Notes under the pieces: model-generated
What the model saw: only the letters and a program-made list of their open reading frames with translations
Database searches by the model: none
Told to the model about the DNA's origin: nothing
Program-made: the position numbers and the translations under genes
Origin: CAZJDM01 sp964544765
GTDB lineage: Bacteria > Bdellovibrionota_B > Oligoflexia > CAYFLR01
Length of the DNA: 11,696 nucleotides
Reading direction: 5' to 3'
Assembly (NCBI GenBank): GCA_964544765.1
Contig: CAZJDM010000130.1
Coordinates: 1 to 11,696, forward strand
Shown here: positions 1 through 7,248 of the stretch, piece after piece
Layout of the letters: each line of letters opens with the position of its first letter
Position numbering within the stretch: the stretch's first letter is position 1

Positions 1-287
1 TGAATTATTGTTAAGTGAGGATAATCAAAATTTAGGACCCAGGTGAACAATTACCATGATCGTATTTGTCCAAAGGAATATCGCAAGTGTTTGCGTCCTA
101 ATACTAAAATAAAAAACCAAAAAATTATTTTAAAGCCTAGAAAAGTACCTTTAACAAAAGAAGATGTTATAATTTGCGAGAAAAACAAGTATTATTAGTA
201 GATTCATTAGATTTATATTTTGTGTCAAATGTAATGGATTCAGATCTTATAAGAGATGCCACTCAGTGTTTAGGGATGGGGATATAA
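1..287 (+). pseudogene. 3' remnant of an unrecognised gene with a frameshift
   Basis: Two adjoining open stretches look like one protein read in two frames. The first runs without a stop from base 13 to a TAG at 196-198 and includes NNYHDRICPKEYR and KVPLTKEDVIIC. The second picks up near base 183 and reads KQVLLVDSLDLY, ending DATQCLGMGI at the TAA 285-287. Adding a single A in the GAGAAAAACAAG run (about 179-189) joins them as EKKQVLLVD. A further stretch in a third frame (bases 2-46) may belong too but is too short to trust. The final stop lies 3 nt before the start codon of the GMC oxidoreductase, as expected for the last gene of a coupled operon. I do not recognise the family. A sequencing or assembly error in the A run would restore at least this part. 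Confidence 0.5.
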
Positions 288-290
288 ATA

Positions 291-1844
291 ATGCTGTTGA
301 ACGCCAGTAAGGTTATTGAAAAGGATTTTTCGACCAATGTATGTATCATTGGGTCCGGCATTGGCGGTGGAACATTAATAAAAAAGCTGTCAGATAAAGG
401 GGAAGATTTTATTGTAATTGAGGCTGGTGGTTTGAAAAGACAAAAACGTTCTGACGTAATTATGGATAATATTGGACTTGATTTTGGAATAAGGAATACT
501 AGGGCCATCATGCTGGGCGGAACCAGTAACTTATGGCACGGAGTACTTTCAACCTTAGATTCCATTGATTTTGAGAAGAGAAGCTGGATTCCCCATAGTG
601 GTTGGCCAATCAAGTTAAATGATTTGATGCCTTATTATATGGAGGCTTCTGAGTTGTTTGGAGTTGAAAAATATAAGGATTTTAAATTAAATACCTTGTC
701 TGGGGATCTGAAGAAAAATTTAAAAATTATGTCCTTTGACAGGAAATGGTTGAAAAATAAAATTTTTCAGCAGCCTCTGCCGCCATTAAATTTTAAAAAT
801 CTAATCAAATCTATCGTTAAGAATTCTTCCCAACAGCATTGCCTTTATAATGCGGTTGCACTTGAGTTGATAACAGATGAATATGGGAAAAAAGTGCAAA
901 AATTGCTGGTTGGTGTACCCGGTGGTAAAACTTTTTTTGTTATAGCTAGGCAGTTCGTAATATGTGCTGGAGCTTTGGAGACACCTCGTATTTTGCTTAA
1001 TTCCAGTAAGGTTAATTTTAATGGTCTGGGTAATGAAGGGGATAACGTCGGTCGTTATTTGATGGATCATCCTATGGGAAACCTTTGTCAGGTGGAGTTT
1101 AGACGAAAGCATAAAGCTCCAATATACTCAGATATTAAATATAGTAAGCAGATGAAAATAAGAACTGGTTTGGAGCTTAATGATGAAATGCAAAGGAAGT
1201 ATCAGCTGCCTAATCATAATACCTTTATGAGAGTATCTTTTGTTAAAGGGATTCATGATGAAACGGAAAAAGTAAAACTGTCCCTTTTAGCTTTTAGAGA
1301 TGGAGGGGTTTCTTTTAAGGATGTCTGGAAAGTAATAACTAATTTCAATGTTTCTATGCAAATTTTAGCTTATAAGTTTTCTTTAAATGTGACCTATAAA
1401 TATGCAGACTTATTTTTTGTTACAGAGCAAATTCCCAATCCAAATAGTCGAGTTACTCTTTCAATAAAGAAGGATAGATTTGGTTATCCCATTGCAAAAG
1501 TTAATTGGCAAATTACAGATCGTGATTTGGGGACCATGAAGAAATGGTATAAACTACTAAGAGAAATTATGTTATCAGAAGATGACTATATTTTTACTCA
1601 TAAGATTGATGATTTGGACTGGGAGAATATTTTTACATCTGCGGCCCATCATGTAGGGACCGCCAAGATGGCGGAAAATGTCAAAGAGGGAGTAGTAGAT
1701 AAGAATCTCAAAGTATTTGACGTTGAAAATTTATTTATCTGTGATGGTTCAGTATTCTCTACCTCAGGCAATGTTAATAACGGTTTAACTATTTCAGCTT
1801 TAGCGTGTAGATTAGCGCAGCACCTTAAATTTTTGACGGATTAA
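291..1844 (+). CDS. GMC-family FAD-dependent oxidoreductase
   Basis: A 517-residue glucose-methanol-choline type flavoenzyme, expected to oxidise an alcohol, probably a sugar or polyol hydroxyl, using FAD. The FAD-binding Rossmann motif is near the N-terminus (IIGSGIGGG, residues 19-27), with the ribose-binding acid in VIEAGG (E44). The second GMC signature appears as GGTSNLWHG (76-84). The C-terminal domain carries the catalytic pair: H453 in HHVGTAKM, corresponding to the HPxGT motif, and N496 in GNVNNGLTISALA, corresponding to the GxNPxxT motif with the usual proline replaced by Asn. Length fits the family. There is no signal peptide, so it is probably cytoplasmic. ATG 291 is preceded by a G-rich GGGATGGGG and lies 3 nt after the upstream stop. 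The next gene starts 13 nt downstream, so the genes are probably cotranscribed. The substrate is unknown. Its setting next to an epimerase, a hydroxyacid dehydrogenase and a nearby glycosyltransferase suggests a sugar-derived substrate (inference). Confidence 0.9.
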   Translation: MLLNASKVIEKDFSTNVCIIGSGIGGGTLIKKLSDKGEDFIVIEAGGLKRQKRSDVIMDNIGLDFGIRNTRAIMLGGTSNLWHGVLSTLDSIDFEKRSWIPHSGWPIKLNDLMPYYMEASELFGVEKYKDFKLNTLSGDLKKNLKIMSFDRKWLKNKIFQQPLPPLNFKNLIKSIVKNSSQQHCLYNAVALELITDEYGKKVQKLLVGVPGGKTFFVIARQFVICAGALETPRILLNSSKVNFNGLGNEGDNVGRYLMDHPMGNLCQVEFRRKHKAPIYSDIKYSKQMKIRTGLELNDEMQRKYQLPNHNTFMRVSFVKGIHDETEKVKLSLLAFRDGGVSFKDVWKVITNFNVSMQILAYKFSLNVTYKYADLFFVTEQIPNPNSRVTLSIKKDRFGYPIAKVNWQITDRDLGTMKKWYKLLREIMLSEDDYIFTHKIDDLDWENIFTSAAHHVGTAKMAENVKEGVVDKNLKVFDVENLFICDGSVFSTSGNVNNGLTISALACRLAQHLKFLTD

Positions 1845-1857
1845 CGGATTAAAGATC

Positions 1858-3003
1858 ATGGTAAATAAATTTGTAGTAGTAAGTGGTGCTACCGGCTTTT
1901 TAGGTAGTAAATGGATTGAGCTTTATGGAAATCGATTTGAGCGGGTGGTGGGTTTAACCACTGGTACTAGGCTATGCAATACAGAAAAAGAGTCTGATAG
2001 TAAAGAGAATAACAAATATTCAAGTAAGGGGAACGTTAAATATAAAAAAGTTCTAATGGATGATTATAATGGATTACTAGATATCTCCAAGGGCTGTGAT
2101 GTTTTTGTACACTTTGCTTTTGATCATTCTTATGAATCAAATATATGTGGAATAAGAAATGTGGTGAAAGTCTGTGGTATCAATAAAATCAAAAAACTAA
2201 TTCATATTAGTAGTATCTCGGTGTATAACCTGGAAAATACTGACGAGGTTAATGAAAATTCTTCTTATTCTCGTTTGCATGATCCATATACCTATGCAAA
2301 AAGAAAGATTGAATTAATATTAAACCGAGTTGCTCCAGAAAGACTAAAAGTGATAATTCTGCAGCCCACCATTGTTTTTGGTCTGGGTGGTAATTGGACA
2401 AATTATGCCTTTGGTGCCTGTAAAACTAAAGATTTGAGTTTACCGGGTAATGGAGAAAGAGAATGTAATTGTGTGTATGTTAATGATGTGGCTCAGGCAG
2501 TATATCAAAGTATTGAAGAAAATAATATCGCATCCAATAAGGAAACTTTTTTAATTTCGGGGGAAGATAGGATAAAATGGAGTGACTTTTATCAGGGACA
2601 TGCAAGGGTACTTGCTGATTTGGGATTTCCTGCAAATTTAAAAATTACATCATCTTCAAAAAGGGAGTTTCACGACAATTATTTATTAAATTTCATATTT
2701 AAGATATGGTTTAAATCTTTGGTGGGTATGTTATTTAATATATTCGTTAAATGGCTACTAAAACTGACTTCGGGTAAATCAAAATTGGCTGGAAACAACA
2801 TGGAAGTAATGAATTTTCTTACTAAAGGATTTATCGATGAACACCTATCCCCGTGGGGGATGTCCAGGAAAATTCATAATGGAGAATTTGTTGTTAATTG
2901 TGAGAAAGCCAAGAAGATTTTAGGTTATGAGACTGACTTTTCTTTTCAAGAAGGGTTGGTTGACTTAAAAAATTGTATAAAACAAATAGGAACCCAATAC
3001 TAA
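1858..3003 (+). CDS. Extended SDR / NAD-dependent epimerase-dehydratase family protein
   Basis: A 381-residue extended short-chain dehydrogenase of the kind that epimerises, dehydrates or reduces nucleotide sugars. The NAD(P)-binding glycine motif is GATGFLG (residues 10-16). The catalytic triad region is visible as HISSISVY (116-123) and PYTYAK (143-148), giving Y144xxxK148. The proximal substrate-binding part includes QPTIVFG (169-175). Unusual for the family is a strongly hydrophobic, lysine-punctuated stretch at about 275-303 (YLLNFIFKIWFKSL and onward), which could anchor the protein to the membrane face. The far C-terminus returns to the family pattern (AKKILGYETDFSFQEGL), where such proteins usually carry the last conserved helix. 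The gene begins 13 nt after the GMC gene. A tandem ACGGATTA repeat spans that stop codon, and the Shine-Dalgarno is weak, so translational coupling is plausible. The exact sugar and reaction cannot be told. Confidence 0.85.
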   Translation: MVNKFVVVSGATGFLGSKWIELYGNRFERVVGLTTGTRLCNTEKESDSKENNKYSSKGNVKYKKVLMDDYNGLLDISKGCDVFVHFAFDHSYESNICGIRNVVKVCGINKIKKLIHISSISVYNLENTDEVNENSSYSRLHDPYTYAKRKIELILNRVAPERLKVIILQPTIVFGLGGNWTNYAFGACKTKDLSLPGNGERECNCVYVNDVAQAVYQSIEENNIASNKETFLISGEDRIKWSDFYQGHARVLADLGFPANLKITSSSKREFHDNYLLNFIFKIWFKSLVGMLFNIFVKWLLKLTSGKSKLAGNNMEVMNFLTKGFIDEHLSPWGMSRKIHNGEFVVNCEKAKKILGYETDFSFQEGLVDLKNCIKQIGTQY

Positions 3004-3036
3004 TCTAGTATACGTATATGTATAAAAGGTTATTTT

Positions 3037-3969
3037 ATGAAAGTTTTAATTACCGCCCCGTATATGTTTACTGAAAGAAAAAAAATTGAAAGATTGGTAT
3101 CTAATTTACCTTTGGAATTTACCTGGAAGAAAGTTGAAGAACGCTTGGAGGAAAAAGATCTACTACTCATTATAGGCGATTATGATGGAATTATCTGTGG
3201 AGATGATGAATTTACTAGGTATGTTTATGAGAAAGCTAAAAATCTTAAAGTTATTGTTAAATGGGGGACAGGTATAGACTCTCTCAATAAGGAGATCGCA
3301 GATAATTATGGTATTAAAATATTTAGAACGTTGAAGGTTTTTAACGATCCGGTTGCTGATACTACAATGACATATATTCTTAATTTTTGCCGCAAAATAA
3401 TAGAAAATGATGATATTTTAAAAAATGGAGGTTGGAGTAAACCTGGTGGATATTCTCTTGCAGAAAAAACGGTTGGTATTATCGGTTTTGGTGAGATTGG
3501 TTATGCTGTTGGAAAGAGGTTAAAAGGCTTTGATACTAGAGTAATGGTAAATGACATAAAAGAAGAAAGAAAGAAATCTGCTTTGCAATTAGATGTTGAG
3601 TTTGTTAGCAAAGAAGATATTTATCAAAATTGTGATATTATTTCTTTACACTGTGATCTTAATTCTACCAGTTACCAATTATTAAATTTCAATACTTTTC
3701 AAAAAATGGAAAAAAAACCATATATTATTAACACTGCACGAGGGGGTTTAATAGTTGAAGAAGACTTGATAGAGGCACTAAATGCTAGACAAATTGTTGG
3801 TGCAGCTTTAGACGTTTTTGAGGAGGAACCGCTTCCTTTAAATAGTCCACTTCGTAAAATGAAAAACGTTTTATTGTCTGCTCATAATTCCAATAGCAGC
3901 CCTGCATGTTGGAACAAAGTACATATTAACTCTATTGAAATGTTAAAAAAAGGACTTGGTGTTGAGTAG
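3037..3969 (+). CDS. D-isomer specific 2-hydroxyacid dehydrogenase (phosphoglycerate dehydrogenase-like)
   Basis: A 310-residue NAD-dependent dehydrogenase that interconverts a 2-keto acid and its D-2-hydroxy acid. The coenzyme domain begins at about residue 100, with the dinucleotide motif GIIGFGEIG (147-155). The catalytic residues align with the family: R235 in NTARGGL, E264 in FEEEP, and H283 in SAHNSNSS. The usual HxxGxT/HxAW context after the His is replaced by HNSNSSPACW, but the His is present. The protein is shorter than housekeeping SerA and has no ACT regulatory domain, so a specialised role within this cluster is more likely than serine synthesis (inference). The start is supported by AAAAGG six to seven bases upstream. 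It lies 33 nt after the epimerase gene in the same orientation, and its stop is 18 nt from the stop of the convergent SDR. Confidence 0.88.
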   Translation: MKVLITAPYMFTERKKIERLVSNLPLEFTWKKVEERLEEKDLLLIIGDYDGIICGDDEFTRYVYEKAKNLKVIVKWGTGIDSLNKEIADNYGIKIFRTLKVFNDPVADTTMTYILNFCRKIIENDDILKNGGWSKPGGYSLAEKTVGIIGFGEIGYAVGKRLKGFDTRVMVNDIKEERKKSALQLDVEFVSKEDIYQNCDIISLHCDLNSTSYQLLNFNTFQKMEKKPYIINTARGGLIVEEDLIEALNARQIVGAALDVFEEEPLPLNSPLRKMKNVLLSAHNSNSSPACWNKVHINSIEMLKKGLGVE

Positions 3970-3987
3970 CCACTTTATAACATTTAC

Positions 3988-4722
3988 TCAGGTTGGTTCA
4001 TTTAAAACGCTCCCGATACCACCATCCAGTCTAATATGACTTCCAGTCATAAAGGATGATTTTTCAGAGCAAAGAAACAGGGCCAATTCTGCAACTTCAT
4101 CTGGAGTGGCAATGCGATCAATGGGATGGACTTTTTTTAATTCATCAATTTTGTGAAGGTTGTTTTTGAAACCTGAACTCAGCATCTCAGTATCAACAGC
4201 TGCGGGATGGATGGAGTTTATTCTAATATCAGGAGCTAATTCTAATGCTAATGCCTTTGTCATACCTGTAAGTGCCGATTTAGATGATGAATATATTGAG
4301 AAATATTTCTTGGTTTGATAGGTGTGGATACTGGAAATATTGACAATAGCTCCTTTTTGAGCAAAATGATCTTTCATAAACATTTTAATTAATAGAAAGG
4401 GAGCAAAAACATTCACTTCGTATGATTCGTACCAATCACTTGTTTGCAATGATTCTATTTTGCCGGTTTGTTGGATGGCTGCGTTATTGATGAGAGCGTG
4501 CAATTTTTCTTTGTTTAAAATTTGGGAGATCTTGTCTTTCAATTTATTTTCTACGAAAGATGATTTGCATATTTCACGTAAATCTTGTTGAATATAATTA
4601 GTACATTGACAATGTGGCTTTTGATGTATGTCAGTGGCAATGACTTTGTATTTGTTTTGCGAAAATATGTCACAAAGAGCCTTACCAATACCACCGTTTG
4701 CTCCAGTTATTAATACGTTCAT
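3988..4722 (-). CDS. Short-chain dehydrogenase/reductase (classical SDR)
   Basis: A 244-residue classical SDR, probably using NAD(P)H to interconvert a ketone and an alcohol. It shows the cofactor motif TGANGGIG (residues 6-13), NNAA (79-82), N104, S131 in NISSIHTY, and Y144-SSS-K148. It ends with the family's FLCSEKSSFMTGSHIRLDGG segment, so the TGA stop is at the natural end and standard decoding holds here. The start ATG is preceded on the minus strand by AAGGAA about seven bases away. It is downstream of the glycosyltransferase (41 nt gap) and likely cotranscribed with it. It converges with the hydroxyacid dehydrogenase, leaving only 18 nt between the two stops, in which I see no terminator. 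The family is too broad to name a substrate. The location suggests a role in modifying a sugar or acyl donor used by the neighbouring transferase (inference). Confidence 0.88.
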   Translation of the reverse strand: MNVLITGANGGIGKALCDIFSQNKYKVIATDIHQKPHCQCTNYIQQDLREICKSSFVENKLKDKISQILNKEKLHALINNAAIQQTGKIESLQTSDWYESYEVNVFAPFLLIKMFMKDHFAQKGAIVNISSIHTYQTKKYFSIYSSSKSALTGMTKALALELAPDIRINSIHPAAVDTEMLSSGFKNNLHKIDELKKVHPIDRIATPDEVAELALFLCSEKSSFMTGSHIRLDGGIGSVLNEPT

Positions 4723-4763
4723 ATATAGTTCCTTATAACAATTTATTTTCCAATTTAAAAATA

Positions 4764-5654
4764 TTAGGTTTTAAATCCTTTAGGGTAAAAGTAAAGGTGT
4801 TTTTGCTTTGCAGATAATACCCGATGTCTTTGATTTCCTTTATAAGATCCCCAATACTGCATAAGTCTAAATAACATAATATCTATAAAATTCTTTAATA
4901 GTCGACGTTGTTTTAAAGCGGTTATACAGTCATAAAATATTCCACTCATAATGTAACCTAAGCAATCTATTACACTAATATGAATTTCCGGCATTATGAA
5001 CTGTAAAGCAATGGCTTCTCTTTCAAAACGTCTTTTAATTTGTATTAATGATTCGTTATGATAATGGTAAACTACAGCATTTGAACAATACCCAATTTTT
5101 AAACCATCATTAAGGAGTCTTTTGGCGAGATCCATGTCTTCAAGACCTGTAAGCTCTTCATTGAATTTATATTTGGTCCAAATGTTGTAAGATAATGCTG
5201 CATTAGCATTATTGCAAAAGATATTATTTTGAGGAATTATATTGTAATCTGGATAATATTTTGAAAACAACTGGCATTCGCTAAATTGGTTGACTTTTCC
5301 ACCGATCTGTTTTCCATAGGCATAGTGGATCTGTTCCTTTTTTAATGGAGCAATTAAGTTTTGTAGCCAATCTTTATTCTGAGGTAAGCAATGTCCGCTA
5401 ATTAGTACAATTATTTCACCACTAGCTTGTTTAATACCATAGTTTAATGATCTACCGAAAGAGAATTCTGCGGGAGTGATATGTACTATCTTACTTCCCA
5501 ATTTTTGAGCAATATTAATCGTATTATCTTTTGAGCCAGAATCTACTAATACTATTTCAACTTTGTCTTGTATATTTTGTTCATGTATTGCTGTTATGAG
5601 TCCATGAATATGGGCTTCTTCATTTAAAGTTCGTATGATAATACTTATTGTCAT
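4764..5654 (-). CDS. Glycosyltransferase family 2
   Basis: A 296-residue GT-A fold glycosyltransferase that would move a sugar from a nucleotide-sugar donor to a growing glycan or lipid acceptor in the cytoplasm. Visible are the N-terminal strand and loop ISIIIRTLNEE (3-13), the nucleotide-binding VLVDSGSKDNT (35-45), SGHCLP (86-91) where many relatives have a DxD-like or SAHxxP turn, and the acceptor-side acid motif GLEDMDLAKRL (170-180). A YHYHN motif (196-200) follows, then an Arg/Lys-rich amphipathic tail that could sit on the membrane. The pattern resembles rhamnosyltransferase-like GT2 enzymes of O-antigen or exopolysaccharide clusters (family knowledge). The Shine-Dalgarno (AAAGAA) is weak. 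It is the first gene of a two-gene minus-strand unit with the SDR. It diverges from the methyltransferase across a 218-bp intergenic region. Confidence 0.88.
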   Translation of the reverse strand: MTISIIIRTLNEEAHIHGLITAIHEQNIQDKVEIVLVDSGSKDNTINIAQKLGSKIVHITPAEFSFGRSLNYGIKQASGEIIVLISGHCLPQNKDWLQNLIAPLKKEQIHYAYGKQIGGKVNQFSECQLFSKYYPDYNIIPQNNIFCNNANAALSYNIWTKYKFNEELTGLEDMDLAKRLLNDGLKIGYCSNAVVYHYHNESLIQIKRRFEREAIALQFIMPEIHISVIDCLGYIMSGIFYDCITALKQRRLLKNFIDIMLFRLMQYWGSYKGNQRHRVLSAKQKHLYFYPKGFKT

Positions 5655-5818
5655 TATTATTTCTTTATTACTTCTTTTTGTTGTGTCAATAATTGAATTA
5701 TTTAATATCTTAGCATCATTTGTATGTTGAACGAAAGTGTCAATGCTTTATCTTTTGTAGATTGTTTAACCGGGACGTAATATCTAAATCAAGTTAGCCG
5801 CATATAAATAGTTAAACC

Positions 5819-5847
5819 TTGAAATATTTTCTAATCTAGAAGATAAT
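5819..5847 (+). promoter_or_regulatory. Putative sigma70-type promoter for the methyltransferase
   Basis: TTGAAA at 5819-5824 and GATAAT at 5842-5847 are separated by 17 nt. Each box matches 5 of 6 consensus positions. Transcription would start about 5853-5855, leaving roughly a 20-nt leader before the TTG start at 5873. In AT-rich DNA such matches arise by chance, but the spacing and location are right. Confidence 0.5.
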
Positions 5848-5872
5848 ATCTGCAACTTAATGGGAAGCATTT

Positions 5873-6544
5873 TTGAAAAATATAATTCGTAAATTATACT
5901 CTATTAAAGTCTTACATGAAATTAGATTTTATCTATTTGGAACAATCAAACACGGTCATGAACTGATATTAAAAACCAAAAAGGAAATCGCCATTCTAGC
6001 AAGAAAGCATCCAGATTCGGTTTTAATAGAGATTGGTTCAGAGAGAGGTTGTGGATCCACTATAAAGCTAGCTAAAATGGCCAAGGAGCTAGGTTTACAA
6101 TTTATTACTGTTGATATTGATAAAGATATTATTAAAAATGCAGAGCTAATTGTAAAAAAGATTAATCCACGTTTTGAAGCGTATAATAAGCTAGGGGAAG
6201 AATTTTTAACAGAATGGTCTACAGCCAATTTAGGTATTGTTTATTTAGATGCCTTTGATATTGAAGCCTCTTGGCATAAACAGAAAACAATAAAATCTTA
6301 TCATCGTAGAGATGTTAAAATAAGTAATGATAATGCTTGGGAAATGCACTTGTTAGCTGCAAAAGCCGTCTTTAACAAAATTGTCCCCGGAGGATATATT
6401 TGTTTTGATGATACTTGGAAGGAAAATTCTGAATGGTTAGGTAAAGGTAAGTATGGCATTCCATTCCTATTAAATAATGGATTTTACATCTGTCAAGTAA
6501 TTGATCCTCACTGTGTACTATTGCAAAAGGATTACCGGCAATAA
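5873..6544 (+). CDS. Class I SAM-dependent methyltransferase
   Basis: A 223-residue Rossmann-fold methyltransferase, similar in layout to the Methyltransf_24 and small-molecule or sugar O-methyltransferase groups. Motif I, which binds S-adenosylmethionine, is IEIGSERGCGS (52-62). The acidic residue after the second strand is D81 in ITVDID. YLDAFD (124-129) sits where motif IV is expected, and VPGGYICFDDTW (171-182) matches the post-motif strand with the metal- or substrate-side acids. The start is TTG. No in-frame ATG occurs until well inside the SAM domain, and a modest GGGAAG lies upstream, so TTG is the best choice although its exact position is uncertain. The gene stands alone, divergent from the glycosyltransferase and convergent with the broken cysteine-rich gene. 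Methylation of a glycan or a cluster metabolite is a reasonable guess, but the substrate is not visible. Confidence 0.8.
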   Translation: MKNIIRKLYSIKVLHEIRFYLFGTIKHGHELILKTKKEIAILARKHPDSVLIEIGSERGCGSTIKLAKMAKELGLQFITVDIDKDIIKNAELIVKKINPRFEAYNKLGEEFLTEWSTANLGIVYLDAFDIEASWHKQKTIKSYHRRDVKISNDNAWEMHLLAAKAVFNKIVPGGYICFDDTWKENSEWLGKGKYGIPFLLNNGFYICQVIDPHCVLLQKDYRQ

Positions 6545-6556
6545 TTGAAGATAGTA

Positions 6557-7069
6557 CTACCGTACTGCACACCTATTTCCTGAAAACGGAGCCACGACAG
6601 CTGTTTCACCTTCAGTATTTCTCATAGTATTTACGCAAAGGTCATTTGGTAACCCAATAGCGCAGGTATAAATCTTATGTAGGTTTTGACCCTGTATTCC
6701 ACTTTCATAAAAGTTTAGTATTGAAAATCCAGATGGACAAGCACAGTTCATAACATTACCAACGATACAGTATGCGGGAGCCATGGCTCGGCATGATGCA
6801 TCATCTTGTTCATCAAAATATAAACCACAAAAGCCCTGTCAAGCTCCAAGGTTTCCTCTTTGAGCCGACCAAGCGAAATTACCATTATCGTCTAATACAC
6901 AAAATTCTACATTTTTTTTATCTTGACTAATCCGTGAATTTCCCAGATCAGCCTTTTTATTACATGTAGGAGCTTCTGAACATGCAGGATACGAGTCGCT
7001 AAAACCCTTTGTAGAAAAAAGACAGATAAAAATAATGCATGCTGCCAAGAAGCTAATTATTTTAAACAA
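6557..7069 (-). pseudogene. Secreted cysteine-rich protein gene with an in-frame TGA after codon 76
   Basis: The frame from TTG 7069 is open for 76 codons, meets TGA at 6841-6839, then stays open in the same frame for another 93 codons to a stop at 6557. A total of 170 codons would be read if the TGA were sense. The part after the TGA has the same character as the part before it: small, polar and cysteine-rich. Counting both sides there are 11 cysteines in the mature region, for example PAC, PTC, EFC, then GFC, ASC, AYC, NCACP. The N-terminus is a Sec-type signal peptide (MFK, hydrophobic 4-18, probable cleavage after GFS at about 24). Joined around the TGA the sequence reads NLGA-stop-QGFCGLYF; a Trp (TGG) or Arg (CGA) would need one base change. 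The CPSGF motif weakly recalls secreted or pilus-tip C-terminal domains, but I do not assign a family. It may be a nonsense allele, a sequencing error or recoding. Confidence 0.65.
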
Positions 7070-7076
7070 AAGAGTG

Positions 7077-7083
7077 ACCTCCT
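7077..7083 (-). promoter_or_regulatory. Shine-Dalgarno deciding the TTG start of the cysteine-rich gene
   Basis: Read on the minus strand, AGGAGGT occurs here, and AGGAGG ends 8 nt before the TTG at 7069. It is among the strongest ribosome binding sites in the window and fixes the start ahead of a signal peptide. The gene was therefore functional recently, despite its internal TGA. Confidence 0.7.
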
Positions 7084-7248
7084 AGTTATTGATGAGGTTT
7101 TGAGTAAAAAAGACAAAATAAAAATCTGCAAATATTTTTATAGACTATAGTAATTTCGATATGCGATGTAAAGGTCTAAATACGCTAACCGTAGCGCTAA
7201 AGACGTGATCTTGTACATTTTAGGTAGAATCTATGTAAGTTTACGAAT

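Noticed and set aside
263..613. Minus-strand frame antisense to the start of the GMC gene
   Set aside because: It overlaps a well-supported gene, has no family resemblance and lacks a good ribosome binding site. The frames at 801-1112, 5956-6228, 6372-6572, 7197-7415 and 8083-8319 were dropped for the same reason.
6839..6841. TGA as a general sense codon (Trp or Gly code variant)
   Set aside because: The SDR and the MFS transporter end with TGA exactly where their families end, and Trp is written TGG throughout, so a genome-wide reassignment does not fit.
6785..6841. Selenocysteine insertion at the in-frame TGA
   Set aside because: I could not find a SECIS-like stem-loop with the usual apical loop directly after the TGA. 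The 12-bp palindrome there has no loop, and no selenoprotein family is recognisable.
7030..7069. Lipoprotein lipobox LAAC at residues 8-11 of the cysteine-rich protein
   Set aside because: The Cys would sit at residue 11 with only a few hydrophobic residues before it, and the hydrophobic stretch continues after it. A standard signal peptide ending near GFS fits better.
7183..7196. CGCTA-accg-TAGCG hairpin as terminator of the ATC-hydrolase-like gene
   Set aside because: The stem is only 5 bp and is not followed by a clear T run on the minus strand, so it is not convincing.
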